Below are positions 44,943 through 54,172 of a stretch of 64,000 bases of DNA, piece after piece (the stretch's first letter is position 1; each line of letters opens with the position of its first letter). Source of the stretch: Maribacter algarum (ex Zhang et al. 2020) (GTDB lineage: Bacteria > Bacteroidota > Bacteroidia > Flavobacteriales > Flavobacteriaceae). The position numbers and the translations under genes are program-made. Location: the NCBI RefSeq assembly GCF_005885635.1, contig NZ_VATY01000001.1:1178001-1242000 (forward strand), read 5' to 3'. Under the pieces are notes generated by a model. It made no database searches, was not told the origin of the DNA, and saw nothing but the letters and a program-made list of their open reading frames with translations.

Positions 44943-45371
44943 CTATTCAACAGTTTCTGACAATGCGAGTATTTGATTGATTAATGGTTCGAACAACTCG
45001 GGAACATTGCTATAATCTATCTTGAACACCATCTCTTTTGAGTCGTCAATTCCTTTAATCGTCAAAGTCGATCCAATAGCAGCATCTATACTCAGTTTTT
45101 CAGAATCAAAACCTTCAGTCTGGTCTGGTAGAGCTTCGCAGCGTTTTAAAAGAGCTTCCCATTCATCTTTTGGCATTACAACTTCGGTTCTATTTTCGGA
45201 AGTTCTGTTTTCAAGAACCGAAATTTTTTGTTTAGTCAATTCAATATCCTTGTATAACCCTCTAGAAGAAGCCAGATAGGTTACCTTAATCTCATTTGGA
45301 AATTGTTGTGCCGAACATCCTGAGATTATCATCAAAACCAGTAAACCTAAATAATATTTGCTTTTCATCAT
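44943..45371 (-). CDS. Small lipoprotein of unknown function
   Basis: A 142-residue protein with a lipoprotein signal ending MIISGC (Cys near residue 19). No recognised domain; beta-rich with EVVMPKDEWEALLKRCEALP. It lies between a terminator (45387-45412) and sufE (64-bp gap), so it may head the sufE transcript. Confidence 0.65.
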   Translation of the reverse strand: MMKSKYYLGLLVLMIISGCSAQQFPNEIKVTYLASSRGLYKDIELTKQKISVLENRTSENRTEVVMPKDEWEALLKRCEALPDQTEGFDSEKLSIDAAIGSTLTIKGIDDSKEMVFKIDYSNVPELFEPLINQILALSETVE

Positions 45372-45386
45372 AAGCCAAAGTAAAAA

Positions 45387-45412
45387 AAAGACACCTTAAT
45401 AGGTGTCTTTTT
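45387..45412. terminator. Terminator after the M43 protease gene
   Basis: AAAGACACCT (45387-45396) pairs with AGGTGTCTTT (45401-45410) around a 4-nt loop. On the minus strand the stem is followed by a long T-run, so it should stop transcription from the M43 gene and separate it from the lipoprotein-sufE genes. Confidence 0.88.
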
Positions 45413-45438
45413 ATGATTATATTATGGTAATAATACGG

Positions 45439-46533
45439 TTAGCTGCCTAAAAAACTTGCTCTAGCTCCACCGGGCGCAAAAATAGCTCGCATTCTAGATT
45501 TCTGACCTTCTGAGAACATATACATACAAGCATCATCAACATAGTCCATATAATTCATTGTCATGTCATTCGAACGACAGTTAACTGTTGGATATGAAGG
45601 ACAACCATAGTTAGGTGCATCAGAGCTAGGAGTATCAGTAACGAAGTCGTCACGCTTACATCTACCATCTCCCCAAATATGTCTCAGATTGGCCCAATGC
45701 CCTACTTCATGAGTCATAGTTCTACCACCATTAAATGGTGCTGAAACAAACCCTGTAGTGCCAAAAAACTGAGGTGAAACTACTACGCCATCTGTCGAAG
45801 CGCTGCCTCCAGGAAATTGAGCATAACCTAAAATTCCTCCACCAATATTACAAACCCACATATTTAAATGTGTTGCAGGAGATACCACATCAGAACCTCC
45901 GTTTGCCGAAGATTTCATGGCGTCATTGGTTCCCCAAGAAGTTCGAGAAGAAGAAACACGGATTACTTGGTCAAGAGTAAAATTAAAGTCAGAATCAGCA
46001 ACACGACCTGCAAATTCAGAAGGTACTTGATTTACATCACCATTCGTTGCGTTGAAGTCTTTATTCAAGACGGCTATCTGAGAATTAATTTGTGCATCAC
46101 TTATATTTTCGTTGCTATTGCTATAAATAACATGAACCACTACAGGAATATTTATTACTCCTAAACCGTCATCGACTGGATCTTCGCCTCCTCCATCACC
46201 GCCATTACCGCCGTTACCATTGCCGTTACCTGGTTTATCAGGCTTTTTAGATGCAATAAATTGTCTGGCATGTTTTTCAATGTCGAACATTCTTTTCTCA
46301 AGACCTTTGTTCGCCTTAAGGTTCTTATTCAACACACGCATGGTTGCACAATCTTTACCATTGTTTCCTTTTCCGGAGAATTCATTTTCTGCTTCATCAG
46401 TATAGACATAAAAGTCACTCATGTCTACTTGAACTTCCTGAGCTAAAATGTCATTTTGAACATCGGTTGTGTCTTGCTCACACGAGATTATCACTACTGC
46501 AAAAGCAGTTAAACTAAAAAGTACTTTTTTCAT
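45439..46533 (-). CDS. Secreted M43 (pappalysin-like) zinc metallopeptidase
   Basis: A 364-residue protein. A lipoprotein-type signal ends VIISCEQ, so it is probably anchored (Cys near residue 18). A Gly/Asn/Asp-rich linker (GNGNGGNGGDGGGED) precedes the catalytic domain. The zinc motif HEVGHWANLRHIWGDG (HExxHxxxxxH) and the Met-turn MNYMDY are intact. Family members cleave extracellular proteins. It lies inside the SUF region but ends in its own terminator and is not known to act in Fe-S assembly. Confidence 0.92.
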   Translation of the reverse strand: MKKVLFSLTAFAVVIISCEQDTTDVQNDILAQEVQVDMSDFYVYTDEAENEFSGKGNNGKDCATMRVLNKNLKANKGLEKRMFDIEKHARQFIASKKPDKPGNGNGNGGNGGDGGGEDPVDDGLGVINIPVVVHVIYSNSNENISDAQINSQIAVLNKDFNATNGDVNQVPSEFAGRVADSDFNFTLDQVIRVSSSRTSWGTNDAMKSSANGGSDVVSPATHLNMWVCNIGGGILGYAQFPGGSASTDGVVVSPQFFGTTGFVSAPFNGGRTMTHEVGHWANLRHIWGDGRCKRDDFVTDTPSSDAPNYGCPSYPTVNCRSNDMTMNYMDYVDDACMYMFSEGQKSRMRAIFAPGGARASFLGS

Positions 46534-46719
46534 ACTAAAGGGGAATTTTTTAAGTTAATGTGACGCGAATATATGAATTTTTAACAAATCATTAACTAAT
46601 TGTGAAATTATTTAAAGAACTGTTAAAACCGTTCGTCGATTTACCCTGATTTAATATAGGGATAACAGAGTCAAAAAGTTATTAACACGAAAGACCTCGA
46701 TGAAGGGAAATGATTTACT

Positions 46720-47940
46720 TTAAAGGAGCATGTTTTTTGCTCTTTTTACTCCTTCTACCAAAACATCTACCTCTTCTTTGGTATTATAAAAACAAAAGCT
46801 TGCACGAACCGTACCGGGAATATTGAAGAAATCCATAATAGGTTGGGCGCAGTGATGACCTGTTCTAACTGCAATTCCTAATTTATCCAAAATAGAACCA
46901 ATATCATACGGATGAACTCCTTCAATATTAAAAGATATCACAGAAGTTTTATCCTTTGCCGTCCCGTAGATTTTCAATTTGTCTATTTCGAGTAATTTTT
47001 GGGTAGCGTATTCTAAAAGCTCGTGCTCATACTTTGCTATATCATCGAATCCGATGGAATTCATATAATCAAGTGCAGCTCCAAAAGCAATACCACCGCA
47101 AATGTTGGGTGTACCTGCCTCAAATTTATGTGGTAAATCAGCATAAGATGTCTTCTCAAAAGTTACTTCAGCTATCATTTCGCCACCACCTTGATATGGA
47201 GGAAGTTTAGTCAACAATTCTTCCTTTCCGTAAAGCATTCCAGCTCCTGTTGGGCCACAAACTTTATGAGCGGAAATCGTATAAAAATCAACATCTAAAG
47301 CTTGAACATCAGCTACTATATGTGGAGCTGCTTGGGCTCCATCGATTAGAACGGCTGCGCCAACTCCATGTGCCTTTTCAATGATTTCTTCAATAGGGTT
47401 TATGGTTCCTAATGCATTGGAAATATGATTACAGAAAACCAGTTTTGTTTTGTCAGATAGGAGTTTATCATATTCATCCATCAATAATTCACCATCTTGA
47501 TTCATCGGAATTACTTTCAGCAATCCGCCAGTTCGCTCGCAGAGCATCTGCCAAGGCACGATATTGGAGTGGTGTTCCATCGCCGAAACTAGAACTTCAT
47601 CCCCTTTTTTTAAAAGCGATGAAAAACCATTGGCAACAATATTGATGCTATGGGTCGTACCAGAAGTAAAAATGATTTCATGTGCTTTCGCTGCATTAAA
47701 ATGTTTTTGAATTTTTATCCGCGCCTGTTCGTATTTATCAGTCGCTTCTTGGGACAGCGCATGAACACCTCTATGAATGTTTGCGTTGTAGTTTTGGTAA
47801 TACTCTACAATCACATCAATAACCTGTCGCGGGGTTTGCGAAGTGGCCGCATTGTCTAGGTAAACCAAAGGTTTTCCATTTACCTTACGGTCTAAAATAG
47901 GGAAGTCTTTACGGATTTCATTTACATCAAACATAGCCAC
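46720..47940 (-). CDS. sufS: Cysteine desulfurase SufS
   Basis: A 406-residue PLP enzyme of group II. It releases sulfur from cysteine as a persulfide. PLP lysine is in TISAHKVCGPTGAGML; active-site Cys is in VRTGHHCAQPIMDFF near residue 364; the N-terminus DFPILDRKVNGKPLVYLDNAATSQTP is diagnostic. It is separated from sufD by the porin-like gene. Confidence 0.97.
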   Translation of the reverse strand: MAMFDVNEIRKDFPILDRKVNGKPLVYLDNAATSQTPRQVIDVIVEYYQNYNANIHRGVHALSQEATDKYEQARIKIQKHFNAAKAHEIIFTSGTTHSINIVANGFSSLLKKGDEVLVSAMEHHSNIVPWQMLCERTGGLLKVIPMNQDGELLMDEYDKLLSDKTKLVFCNHISNALGTINPIEEIIEKAHGVGAAVLIDGAQAAPHIVADVQALDVDFYTISAHKVCGPTGAGMLYGKEELLTKLPPYQGGGEMIAEVTFEKTSYADLPHKFEAGTPNICGGIAFGAALDYMNSIGFDDIAKYEHELLEYATQKLLEIDKLKIYGTAKDKTSVISFNIEGVHPYDIGSILDKLGIAVRTGHHCAQPIMDFFNIPGTVRASFCFYNTKEEVDVLVEGVKRAKNMLL

Positions 47941-48016
47941 TAAATTGATTTACAAAGATACCTAGTATCCCCCGAAAAAGGGAAGGAATTTCTCTAATTA
48001 AAACTAGATTTTGTGA

Positions 48017-48664
48017 TTATAAGAAACTATAATTTGCTGAAAGCTGTAAGGCTACATTGTAGTTTTGAATATTCCCTTCAGCGCCGTTCAAACGGTTCCG
48101 TAGTCCAATGTAAAATCTTGGGGAAACCGAAAAACTTTCGCTCACATTAATTCCTATACCTGCTGCAACCCCGTAATCCAACTGAAAGTCTCCAGAAGTA
48201 GAAGTTCTATCATCAGGTAGCGTATCATCGCGCTGGTCGAGATTCTTGATTTTGGTCACTTGATTTAACAGGAATCCGAACTGTGGTCCAAACTCGACAT
48301 CCAAACGGTCATTTAGGGCAAACTTTCCAAGTATGGGTATAGTCAAATAATTGAACTGTACATTGGTGCGGATATCATTTTGATCTAATACCTCATCTCC
48401 ATTCTGAATGGTTAGCAAATCAGAACTAAATTGAAACCCTTGCGAGGAATACAACAATTCGGGTTGAAAGGAAAATCTATCGGTAAATTCTACCTCAAGA
48501 TAAACCCCAGCATGACCTGAAAAACGAAATTTAATTCCATCAGTCAAATCACCAATTATTGAAGAATAGTTTAAGCCTGCCTTTACCCCAAAAGTAGTTT
48601 CCTGGGCATTCAAAGTTACCTTAGAACTTAGTAAAAGTAAAAGAATACAAAGGCATTTTCTCAT
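48017..48664 (-). CDS. Porin-family outer-membrane beta-barrel protein
   Basis: A 215-residue protein with a signal peptide (1-~20, ending LNAQ). GVKAGLNYSSIIGDL, SGHAGVYLEVEF, DVEFGPQFGFLL and the C-terminal LQLSANYSFL are typical of small eight-stranded barrels (PorT/OmpW-like annotation in Bacteroidota). It is inserted between sufD and sufS on the same strand; no Fe-S role is known. Confidence 0.85.
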   Translation of the reverse strand: MRKCLCILLLLLSSKVTLNAQETTFGVKAGLNYSSIIGDLTDGIKFRFSGHAGVYLEVEFTDRFSFQPELLYSSQGFQFSSDLLTIQNGDEVLDQNDIRTNVQFNYLTIPILGKFALNDRLDVEFGPQFGFLLNQVTKIKNLDQRDDTLPDDRTSTSGDFQLDYGVAAGIGINVSESFSVSPRFYIGLRNRLNGAEGNIQNYNVALQLSANYSFL

Positions 48665-48714
48665 TTCAATGGTTGAATTATGAGGAATTTCAAATGAAGT
48701 GCAACTACAATTTG

Positions 48715-50031
48715 TTACAAATCAAAACCTAGATTAACTCCCAATTTTTTGGCAATCAATTTATTGATTCTAGCTTTCAATTCAGGAATGCGAACACTTT
48801 CTAAAACATTATTGGCGAAAGCATACATTAACAATGCTCGTGCTTCTTTCTCAGGAATTCCTCGTGATTGTAAGTAGAACATCGCATCCTCATCTAATTG
48901 GCCGATAGTACAACCATGTGAGCATTTCACGTCATCCGCAAATATCTCTAGTTGGGGTTTTGTATTGATGGTTGCCTTGTCGCTTATCAGAATATTATTG
49001 TTTTGCTGAAAAGCATTTGTTTTCTGTGCAATCTTGTCAACGATAATCTTTCCATTGAAAACACCTGTGGAATTTTCACCATAAATACCCTTATAATCTT
49101 GATGACTTTCGCAGTTGGGCTCTATATGGTGTACCAAGGTATGGTGGTCAACATGCTGCTTTTCACCAAGAATGGTAACCCCTTTCATGGTTGAATCCAT
49201 ATACTCACCATTCTGATAGAAATTAAGGTTATTACGTGTCAACTTTCCACCGAAAGAGAAGGTATGGACATTTACAAAACTTTTACTCTTTTGATTGATG
49301 TATGTATTATCTATCAATGACGCAGTAGCGGCATCGTTCTGTACTTTGTAATAATCTATAATAGCGCTCTTAGCAGCAAATATTTCGGTAACAGAATTGG
49401 TCAGAACTTCATTGGTAGTTAAGCTTTGATGACGTTCGATAACTTGAAGCTCAGCGTTTTCCTCAACAATTATGAGGTTTCTGGGCTGTAGCATCAAAGA
49501 AGCTTCATTTCCTGTCGCAAAGTGTACGATTTCAACCGGCTTCTTCGGCATTTTATTTTTGGGGATGTATATATAAGCACCTTCCCTACTAAAAGCCGTA
49601 TTCAAAGTCGTCAACGATTCATCTTTGGAAGCCACCTTATTAAAATATACATCGATGACTGCCTTATACATTGGCTTTGTCAAAGCTGAACTCATCAAAC
49701 AGATATCTACTCCGTCATGAGTTGTTTCCGAAAGATTGGAGCTATAGATACCATCGATAAATACAATTTTATAAGTATCGATATCGTGGATGAAATATTT
49801 CTTGACATCTTTATAATCAAGAGCGTTATCCTGTTTTGGAAAAATACTGAAGTCAATCTTTTGAAGACTGTTCAATGACGTATACTTCCAAGCCTCTTCT
49901 TTTTTAGACGGAAAGCCCTTCTGTTCAAAATTCTTCATGGCCTCCGTGCGCACATCATGTACAGGATGGTCAATATCGACGTTGTTCTCAAACGCCATGA
50001 AGGAAGAAACTAATTTATCTTTTAAATCCAT
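48715..50031 (-). CDS. sufD: Fe-S assembly scaffold protein SufD
   Basis: A 438-residue SufD. It pairs with SufB in the SufBC2D scaffold. KKEEAWKYTSLN, HHTLVHHIEPNCESHQDYKGI, GVFNGKIIVDKIAQKTNAFQ and KCSHGCTIGQLDEDAMFYLQSRG are typical; the C-terminal His/Cys segment near residue 370 is intact. It starts 4 bp after the sufC stop. Confidence 0.97.
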   Translation of the reverse strand: MDLKDKLVSSFMAFENNVDIDHPVHDVRTEAMKNFEQKGFPSKKEEAWKYTSLNSLQKIDFSIFPKQDNALDYKDVKKYFIHDIDTYKIVFIDGIYSSNLSETTHDGVDICLMSSALTKPMYKAVIDVYFNKVASKDESLTTLNTAFSREGAYIYIPKNKMPKKPVEIVHFATGNEASLMLQPRNLIIVEENAELQVIERHQSLTTNEVLTNSVTEIFAAKSAIIDYYKVQNDAATASLIDNTYINQKSKSFVNVHTFSFGGKLTRNNLNFYQNGEYMDSTMKGVTILGEKQHVDHHTLVHHIEPNCESHQDYKGIYGENSTGVFNGKIIVDKIAQKTNAFQQNNNILISDKATINTKPQLEIFADDVKCSHGCTIGQLDEDAMFYLQSRGIPEKEARALLMYAFANNVLESVRIPELKARINKLIAKKLGVNLGFDL

Positions 50032-50035
50032 AATT

Positions 50036-50788
50036 CTAAACCGTTGCTTCTTGCTTAATCCAATCGTATCCTTTTGCCTCTAGTTCCAAAGCCAATTCTT
50101 TGCCTCCAGATTTTACAATCTTACCGTTATGCAATACATGAACAAAATCAGGAACTATATACTCTAGCAAACGCTGATAGTGTGTAATAACAATTACTGC
50201 GTTGTCTTTACTTTTCAATTTGTTTACTCCATTGGCAACAATTCGTAACGCATCGATATCCAGTCCGGAATCTGTTTCGTCAAGAATGGCCAATTTGGGT
50301 TCCAACATCGCCATTTGAAAAATTTCATTTCGCTTTTTCTCTCCTCCTGAGAAGCCTTCGTTAAGTGAACGGGATAAAAATTTTCGGTCGATTTCCAACA
50401 TTTCAGCCTTTTCGCGAATCATTTTTAACATCTGATTGGCGGGCATATCTTCTAAACCTTTTGCCTTGCGGGATTCGTTGATGGCCGTCTTCATAAAATT
50501 GGTCACCGAAACACCTGGAATCTCCACAGGATATTGAAACGAAAGAAAAACACCTTTATGAGCTCTGTCTTCCGGAGCGTCATCTTCCAAATCCTCTCCA
50601 TCCAAAACCACACTGCCCTTGGTCACCTCAAACTCTTCTTTTCCAGCAATAACCGACGCCAAGGTACTTTTCCCTGATCCGTTAGGCCCCATAATCGCAT
50701 GAACTTCCCCAGCATTTACTTCAAGGTTGATTCCGTTTAATATTTCCTTGTCTTCTACACTCGCGTGTAAATCATTGATCTTAAGCAT
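50036..50788 (-). CDS. sufC: Fe-S assembly ATPase SufC
   Basis: A 250-residue ABC-type ATPase. Walker A is GPNGSGKST near 35-43; signature LNEGFSGGEKKRNEI; Walker B LAILDETDSGLD with the SufC-type DETDSGLDIDAL. It powers the SufB-SufD scaffold. It lies between the lactonase-like gene (5 bp) and sufD (4 bp). Confidence 0.97.
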   Translation of the reverse strand: MLKINDLHASVEDKEILNGINLEVNAGEVHAIMGPNGSGKSTLASVIAGKEEFEVTKGSVVLDGEDLEDDAPEDRAHKGVFLSFQYPVEIPGVSVTNFMKTAINESRKAKGLEDMPANQMLKMIREKAEMLEIDRKFLSRSLNEGFSGGEKKRNEIFQMAMLEPKLAILDETDSGLDIDALRIVANGVNKLKSKDNAVIVITHYQRLLEYIVPDFVHVLHNGKIVKSGGKELALELEAKGYDWIKQEATV

Positions 50789-50793
50789 ATTTT

Positions 50794-51675
50794 TTACTTT
50801 AAATATTCGGGTGCCTTCGGCATTTTATTAAAATCTTCTTTTTGGTGCTGTAGATACACCTTTGCATTTTTTTCTTTGGCAAAAGCTTCAAAAGCATCCA
50901 TACTTTTAAGGGTCTCCTCTACATCGGTATTAAAAACAGGAATTCTTCTATGTATTCTGTTTTCATATGTATGATATAAATCTCCCGTTAGCAATAAAGG
51001 ACCGTGTTCAGGCAGGTCGAGAAATAAGACCTGATGACCAGGCGTGTGCCCGGGCATTGATTTGATGATTACGCTTCCATCACCAAATACATCATGATCT
51101 CCTTTTAATTTTTGAACGGTCGTAAGTTCTTTGATGGCTTCATACAAACCTGCATTTTCTCCATTTTTAATCTCGTCACTAGTAATAAAATCATACTCCG
51201 TTTCTTGAACCAGCCAGATTGCATCCTTTAAAACATTGGCATGGCCACTATGATCAAAGTGTGAATGAGACATAGCAATATATTTAATGTCTTGCGGCGT
51301 CATTCCTATGGATTTCAATTGGCTCTTTACCGAATCCTTTCTAGAAATAGTGAAATTTCCCCCTGGCGGTGTAACCGGTTCCGGTGATGCTACGAGACCT
51401 TCTGGAAGACCGGCATCCCACATTAAATTTCCATTAGGGTGACTGATTACATAAAAGGCATCTGAAAACTCTTTTGTTTGACCTCGATACGTAGTGTCTT
51501 GCGAAAACAATTCTAGATTGTTGACCATGACCGTACCACCATCAAAAGTGTAGAGTTTTACCTCTGGTTTAACTATCTCGGCTACTTCCTCTTTTACTTC
51601 TTTCTTTACCTCTTTGCAAGAAAAGACAAGAACCGTTAAGGATAATAGTATGATTACATGTTTTTTCATTTTCAA
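50794..51675 (-). CDS. MBL-fold lipoprotein, N-acyl-homoserine-lactonase-like
   Basis: A 293-residue protein. The lipoprotein signal ends VLVFSCKE, followed by a KEEVAE-rich tether. The metallo-beta-lactamase motif HSHFDHSGH is intact, with SMPGHTPGHQVLFLD and LLTGDLYH supplying further metal ligands, so it should be an active hydrolase. The layout resembles AHL lactonases (AiiA-type), but many MBL enzymes act on other substrates. It sits between sufB and sufC with 5-bp gaps on both sides, so it is translated as part of the SUF operon. Confidence 0.88.
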   Translation of the reverse strand: MKMKKHVIILLSLTVLVFSCKEVKKEVKEEVAEIVKPEVKLYTFDGGTVMVNNLELFSQDTTYRGQTKEFSDAFYVISHPNGNLMWDAGLPEGLVASPEPVTPPGGNFTISRKDSVKSQLKSIGMTPQDIKYIAMSHSHFDHSGHANVLKDAIWLVQETEYDFITSDEIKNGENAGLYEAIKELTTVQKLKGDHDVFGDGSVIIKSMPGHTPGHQVLFLDLPEHGPLLLTGDLYHTYENRIHRRIPVFNTDVEETLKSMDAFEAFAKEKNAKVYLQHQKEDFNKMPKAPEYLK

Positions 51676-51680
51676 ATTTC

Positions 51681-53126
51681 TTATCCGACAGAACCTTCTA
51701 AACTAATTTCTAGAAGTTTTTGTGCTTCAACTGCAAATTCCATAGGAAGTTTATTCAGTACTTCTTTGCTAAAACCGTTTACGATTAATGCAATGGCCTT
51801 TTCCGTATCGATTCCTCTTTGGTTGCAATAGAAAATCTGGTCTTCACCTATTTTACTTGTTGTCGCCTCGTGTTCTATTTGTGCCGATTTGTTTTTTGCC
51901 TCGATATACGGAAAAGTATGCGCTCCACATTCATTCCCCATTAAAAGGGAATCACATTGCGAGAAGTTACGTGCATTTTCCGCTCTAGAACCAATTTGAA
52001 CCAAACCTCGATAACTGTTCTGAGATTTTCCTGCGGATATTCCTTTAGAAATAATAGTACTCCTGGTATTCTTTCCTAAATGGACCATTTTAGTCCCGGT
52101 ATCCGCTTGTTGAAAATTATTCGTAACCGCAATGGAGTAAAACTCTCCAACAGAATTATTTCCTTTCAGAATACATGAAGGGTATTTCCAAGTAACTGCG
52201 GAACCGGTTTCTACCTGCGTCCATGAAATTTTGGAATTCTTTTCACACAAACCTCTTTTGGTTACGAAGTTGTAAACTCCGCCTTTTCCTTCAGCATTAC
52301 CAGGATACCAGTTTTGAACCGTCGAATATTTTATTTCGGCATCATCAAGTGCAATCAGCTCAACAACAGCTGCGTGCAATTGATTTTCATCACGTGACGG
52401 CGCTGTACAACCTTCCAAATAACTAACATAACTACTCTCATCTGCAATTACCAAAGTTCGTTCAAATTGGCCTGTACCACCTTCGTTGATTCTAAAATAC
52501 GTTGATAATTCCATGGGGCATTTAACACCCTTCGGAATATAACAGAAAGAACCGTCTGTAAATACAGCCGAATTCAATGCAGCATAAAAGTTATCTGTTT
52601 TAGGTACAACCGTACCCATATATTTCTTAACCAACTCAGGATGTTCTTGAATCGCTTCAGAAATCGGCATAAAGATGATGCCTTTTTCCGCTAGAGTTTT
52701 TTTGAACGTGGTTGCCACTGAAACCGAATCAACAACAATATCAACAGCGACATTCTGTAGCTTCTTTTGTTCATCAACTGAAATCCCTAATTTTCGATAC
52801 ATCTCCAACAAATCTGGATCTACATCGTCCAATGATTTATTAGGATCAGCAGCTTTTGGAGCAGAATAGTAACTTATCGCCTGAAAATCTGGCTTTTCAT
52901 AATGCACATTTGCCCATTCTGGCTCTTCCATCTTTTCCCAAATGCGGAAAGCTTCTAAACGCCAATCCGTCATCCAATCAGGCTCGTTTTTCTTTTTAGA
53001 AATCGCACGAACGATATCTTCATTCAATCCTTTTGGGAAAGTATCAGACTCAATATCCGTATAGAAACCGTATTCATATTCTTTGGTTTCCAGTTCCTTT
53101 TTTAACTCCTCTTCAGTATATGCCAT
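51681..53126 (-). CDS. sufB: Fe-S assembly scaffold protein SufB
   Basis: A 481-residue Suf[49 protein letters not shown] (shown as separate motifs), [29 protein letters not shown] and [19 protein letters not shown], all conserved. The cluster-ligand candidates Cys and Glu in these motifs are intact. Assembles nascent Fe-S clusters with SufC and SufD. Confidence 0.97.
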   Translation of the reverse strand: MAYTEEELKKELETKEYEYGFYTDIESDTFPKGLNEDIVRAISKKKNEPDWMTDWRLEAFRIWEKMEEPEWANVHYEKPDFQAISYYSAPKAADPNKSLDDVDPDLLEMYRKLGISVDEQKKLQNVAVDIVVDSVSVATTFKKTLAEKGIIFMPISEAIQEHPELVKKYMGTVVPKTDNFYAALNSAVFTDGSFCYIPKGVKCPMELSTYFRINEGGTGQFERTLVIADESSYVSYLEGCTAPSRDENQLHAAVVELIALDDAEIKYSTVQNWYPGNAEGKGGVYNFVTKRGLCEKNSKISWTQVETGSAVTWKYPSCILKGNNSVGEFYSIAVTNNFQQADTGTKMVHLGKNTRSTIISKGISAGKSQNSYRGLVQIGSRAENARNFSQCDSLLMGNECGAHTFPYIEAKNKSAQIEHEATTSKIGEDQIFYCNQRGIDTEKAIALIVNGFSKEVLNKLPMEFAVEAQKLLEISLEGSVG

Positions 53127-53187
53127 AATCTTTTAAAGTCAACGAGGTAAAAAAGTTAAAGAGTTAAGGTTGATGGATACTTTTATC

Positions 53188-53565
53188 TCAACCAAAATCA
53201 TTTCTCTTCTTTACGTATTTTATATAGTTTGAAAGCTGCTTCGATATCCCCGAAATATCATTCTTTAAGTCATCCGCCTCCTTAGGTGTGATATACTTTA
53301 CAGTTTTCAACACATTAATAATATTCCTTACTTCACCGGCCGAGCCTTTTGAAAAATAAAGAAAACGTATTAATTCTTTATCTGTTTCTCTTTCGAAACC
53401 CTCTGCAATATTGTTAGATATTGAAAGAGTGGCTCTTTTTAATTGGTCAGTAAATGCCCATTCTTTTTTGAACTCCTCTTTTTTAAGCAATTCAAAAATC
53501 TCTATTGTAAACTCAATCGCGGCTTTGTAAACTTCAAGATCTTCAAAAGAAGTATACTTCGCCAT
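53188..53565 (-). CDS. Four-helix-bundle (23S rRNA intervening-sequence) protein
   Basis: A 125-residue protein of the IVP/S23 family: FEDLEVYKAAIEFTIEIF, DQLKRATLSISNNIAEGFER, FLYFSKGSAGEVRNII. Such genes were first seen within rRNA insertions and are also scattered as single genes; their function is not established. It lies between sufA and sufB and is flanked by imperfect inverted GTTAAAGAG-type repeats (53143-53163 and 53583-53604), hinting that it was acquired as a small unit. Confidence 0.9.
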   Translation of the reverse strand: MAKYTSFEDLEVYKAAIEFTIEIFELLKKEEFKKEWAFTDQLKRATLSISNNIAEGFERETDKELIRFLYFSKGSAGEVRNIINVLKTVKYITPKEADDLKNDISGISKQLSNYIKYVKKRNDFG

Positions 53566-53608
53566 ATTTTACTTTAACTTATTTCCTCCTTTAACTCTTT
53601 ACCTTACT

Positions 53609-53938
53609 TTATAATGAAAAGCTCTCGCCACAACCGCAGGTGCGTTGCGCATTCGGATTGTTAAAAACAAATCCTTTTCCATTCAGCCCACCCGAATATT
53701 CTAAAACAGTGCCTACTAGGTACAAAAAGCTTTTCTTATCTACGATGATACGAACATCATTGTCTTCAAAGACCTTGTCTGTTTCGCCCATCTTATTATC
53801 AAAATCAAGTTCATACGATAAACCACTACAACCCCCACTTTTAACGCCTACACGGACATAGTCCGTTGTCGCGTCAAAACCTTCTTCGGTCATTAGGTTC
53901 ATGACTTTTTGTTTTGCCGTTTCTGATACTTGAATCAT
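53609..53938 (-). CDS. sufA: HesB/IscA-family Fe-S carrier (SufA-like)
   Basis: A 109-residue A-type carrier. The three conserved cysteines are in KSGGCSGLSYEL and QRTCGCGESFSL. It holds and transfers Fe-S clusters or iron. I chose ATG 53938 (MIQVSETAK); the in-frame start at 53959 would overlap the operator region and add seven residues outside the domain. First gene of the SUF operon, behind a consensus promoter and a palindromic operator. Confidence 0.95.
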   Translation of the reverse strand: MIQVSETAKQKVMNLMTEEGFDATTDYVRVGVKSGGCSGLSYELDFDNKMGETDKVFEDNDVRIIVDKKSFLYLVGTVLEYSGGLNGKGFVFNNPNAQRTCGCGESFSL

Positions 53939-53962
53939 AATATTCTTGCTTGCTACCAAATT

Positions 53963-53985
53963 CTATTTGGTATGATTCTAAATAG
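53963..53985. promoter_or_regulatory. Palindromic operator on the sufA promoter
   Basis: CTATTTGGTAT (53963-53973) and ATTCTAAATAG (53975-53985) form an inverted repeat with one central base and two mismatches. It shares 19 of 23 bases with the araC-hemA operator (14452-14474). It begins 4 bp after the -7 box on the minus strand and covers the predicted transcript start, an arrangement typical of repression. Confidence 0.75.
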
Positions 53986-53989
53986 TTTA

Positions 53990-54019
53990 CAAATATAGGC
54001 TATAAGTCTCTTTTTACAA
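53990..54019 (-). promoter_or_regulatory. sufA promoter
   Basis: On the minus strand TTG (54017-54019), 19 bp, then TATATTTG (53990-53997): a full match to the Bacteroidota -33/-7 consensus. Predicted start near 53984, inside the operator. Confidence 0.85.
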
Positions 54020-54172
54020 GAGTTCCTAACATTATTATAACGTATGTTGAAATAGGGGTTTTCTATGGAAGAGTCAACAAAAAAACCAAGGCTGATTTTA
54101 AGAATGAATAAGTAGTCACTCTAGAATTTTTGGCGAGGGGTTTTTGCCTTTAAAAAGAACAGTAGATTTTCT

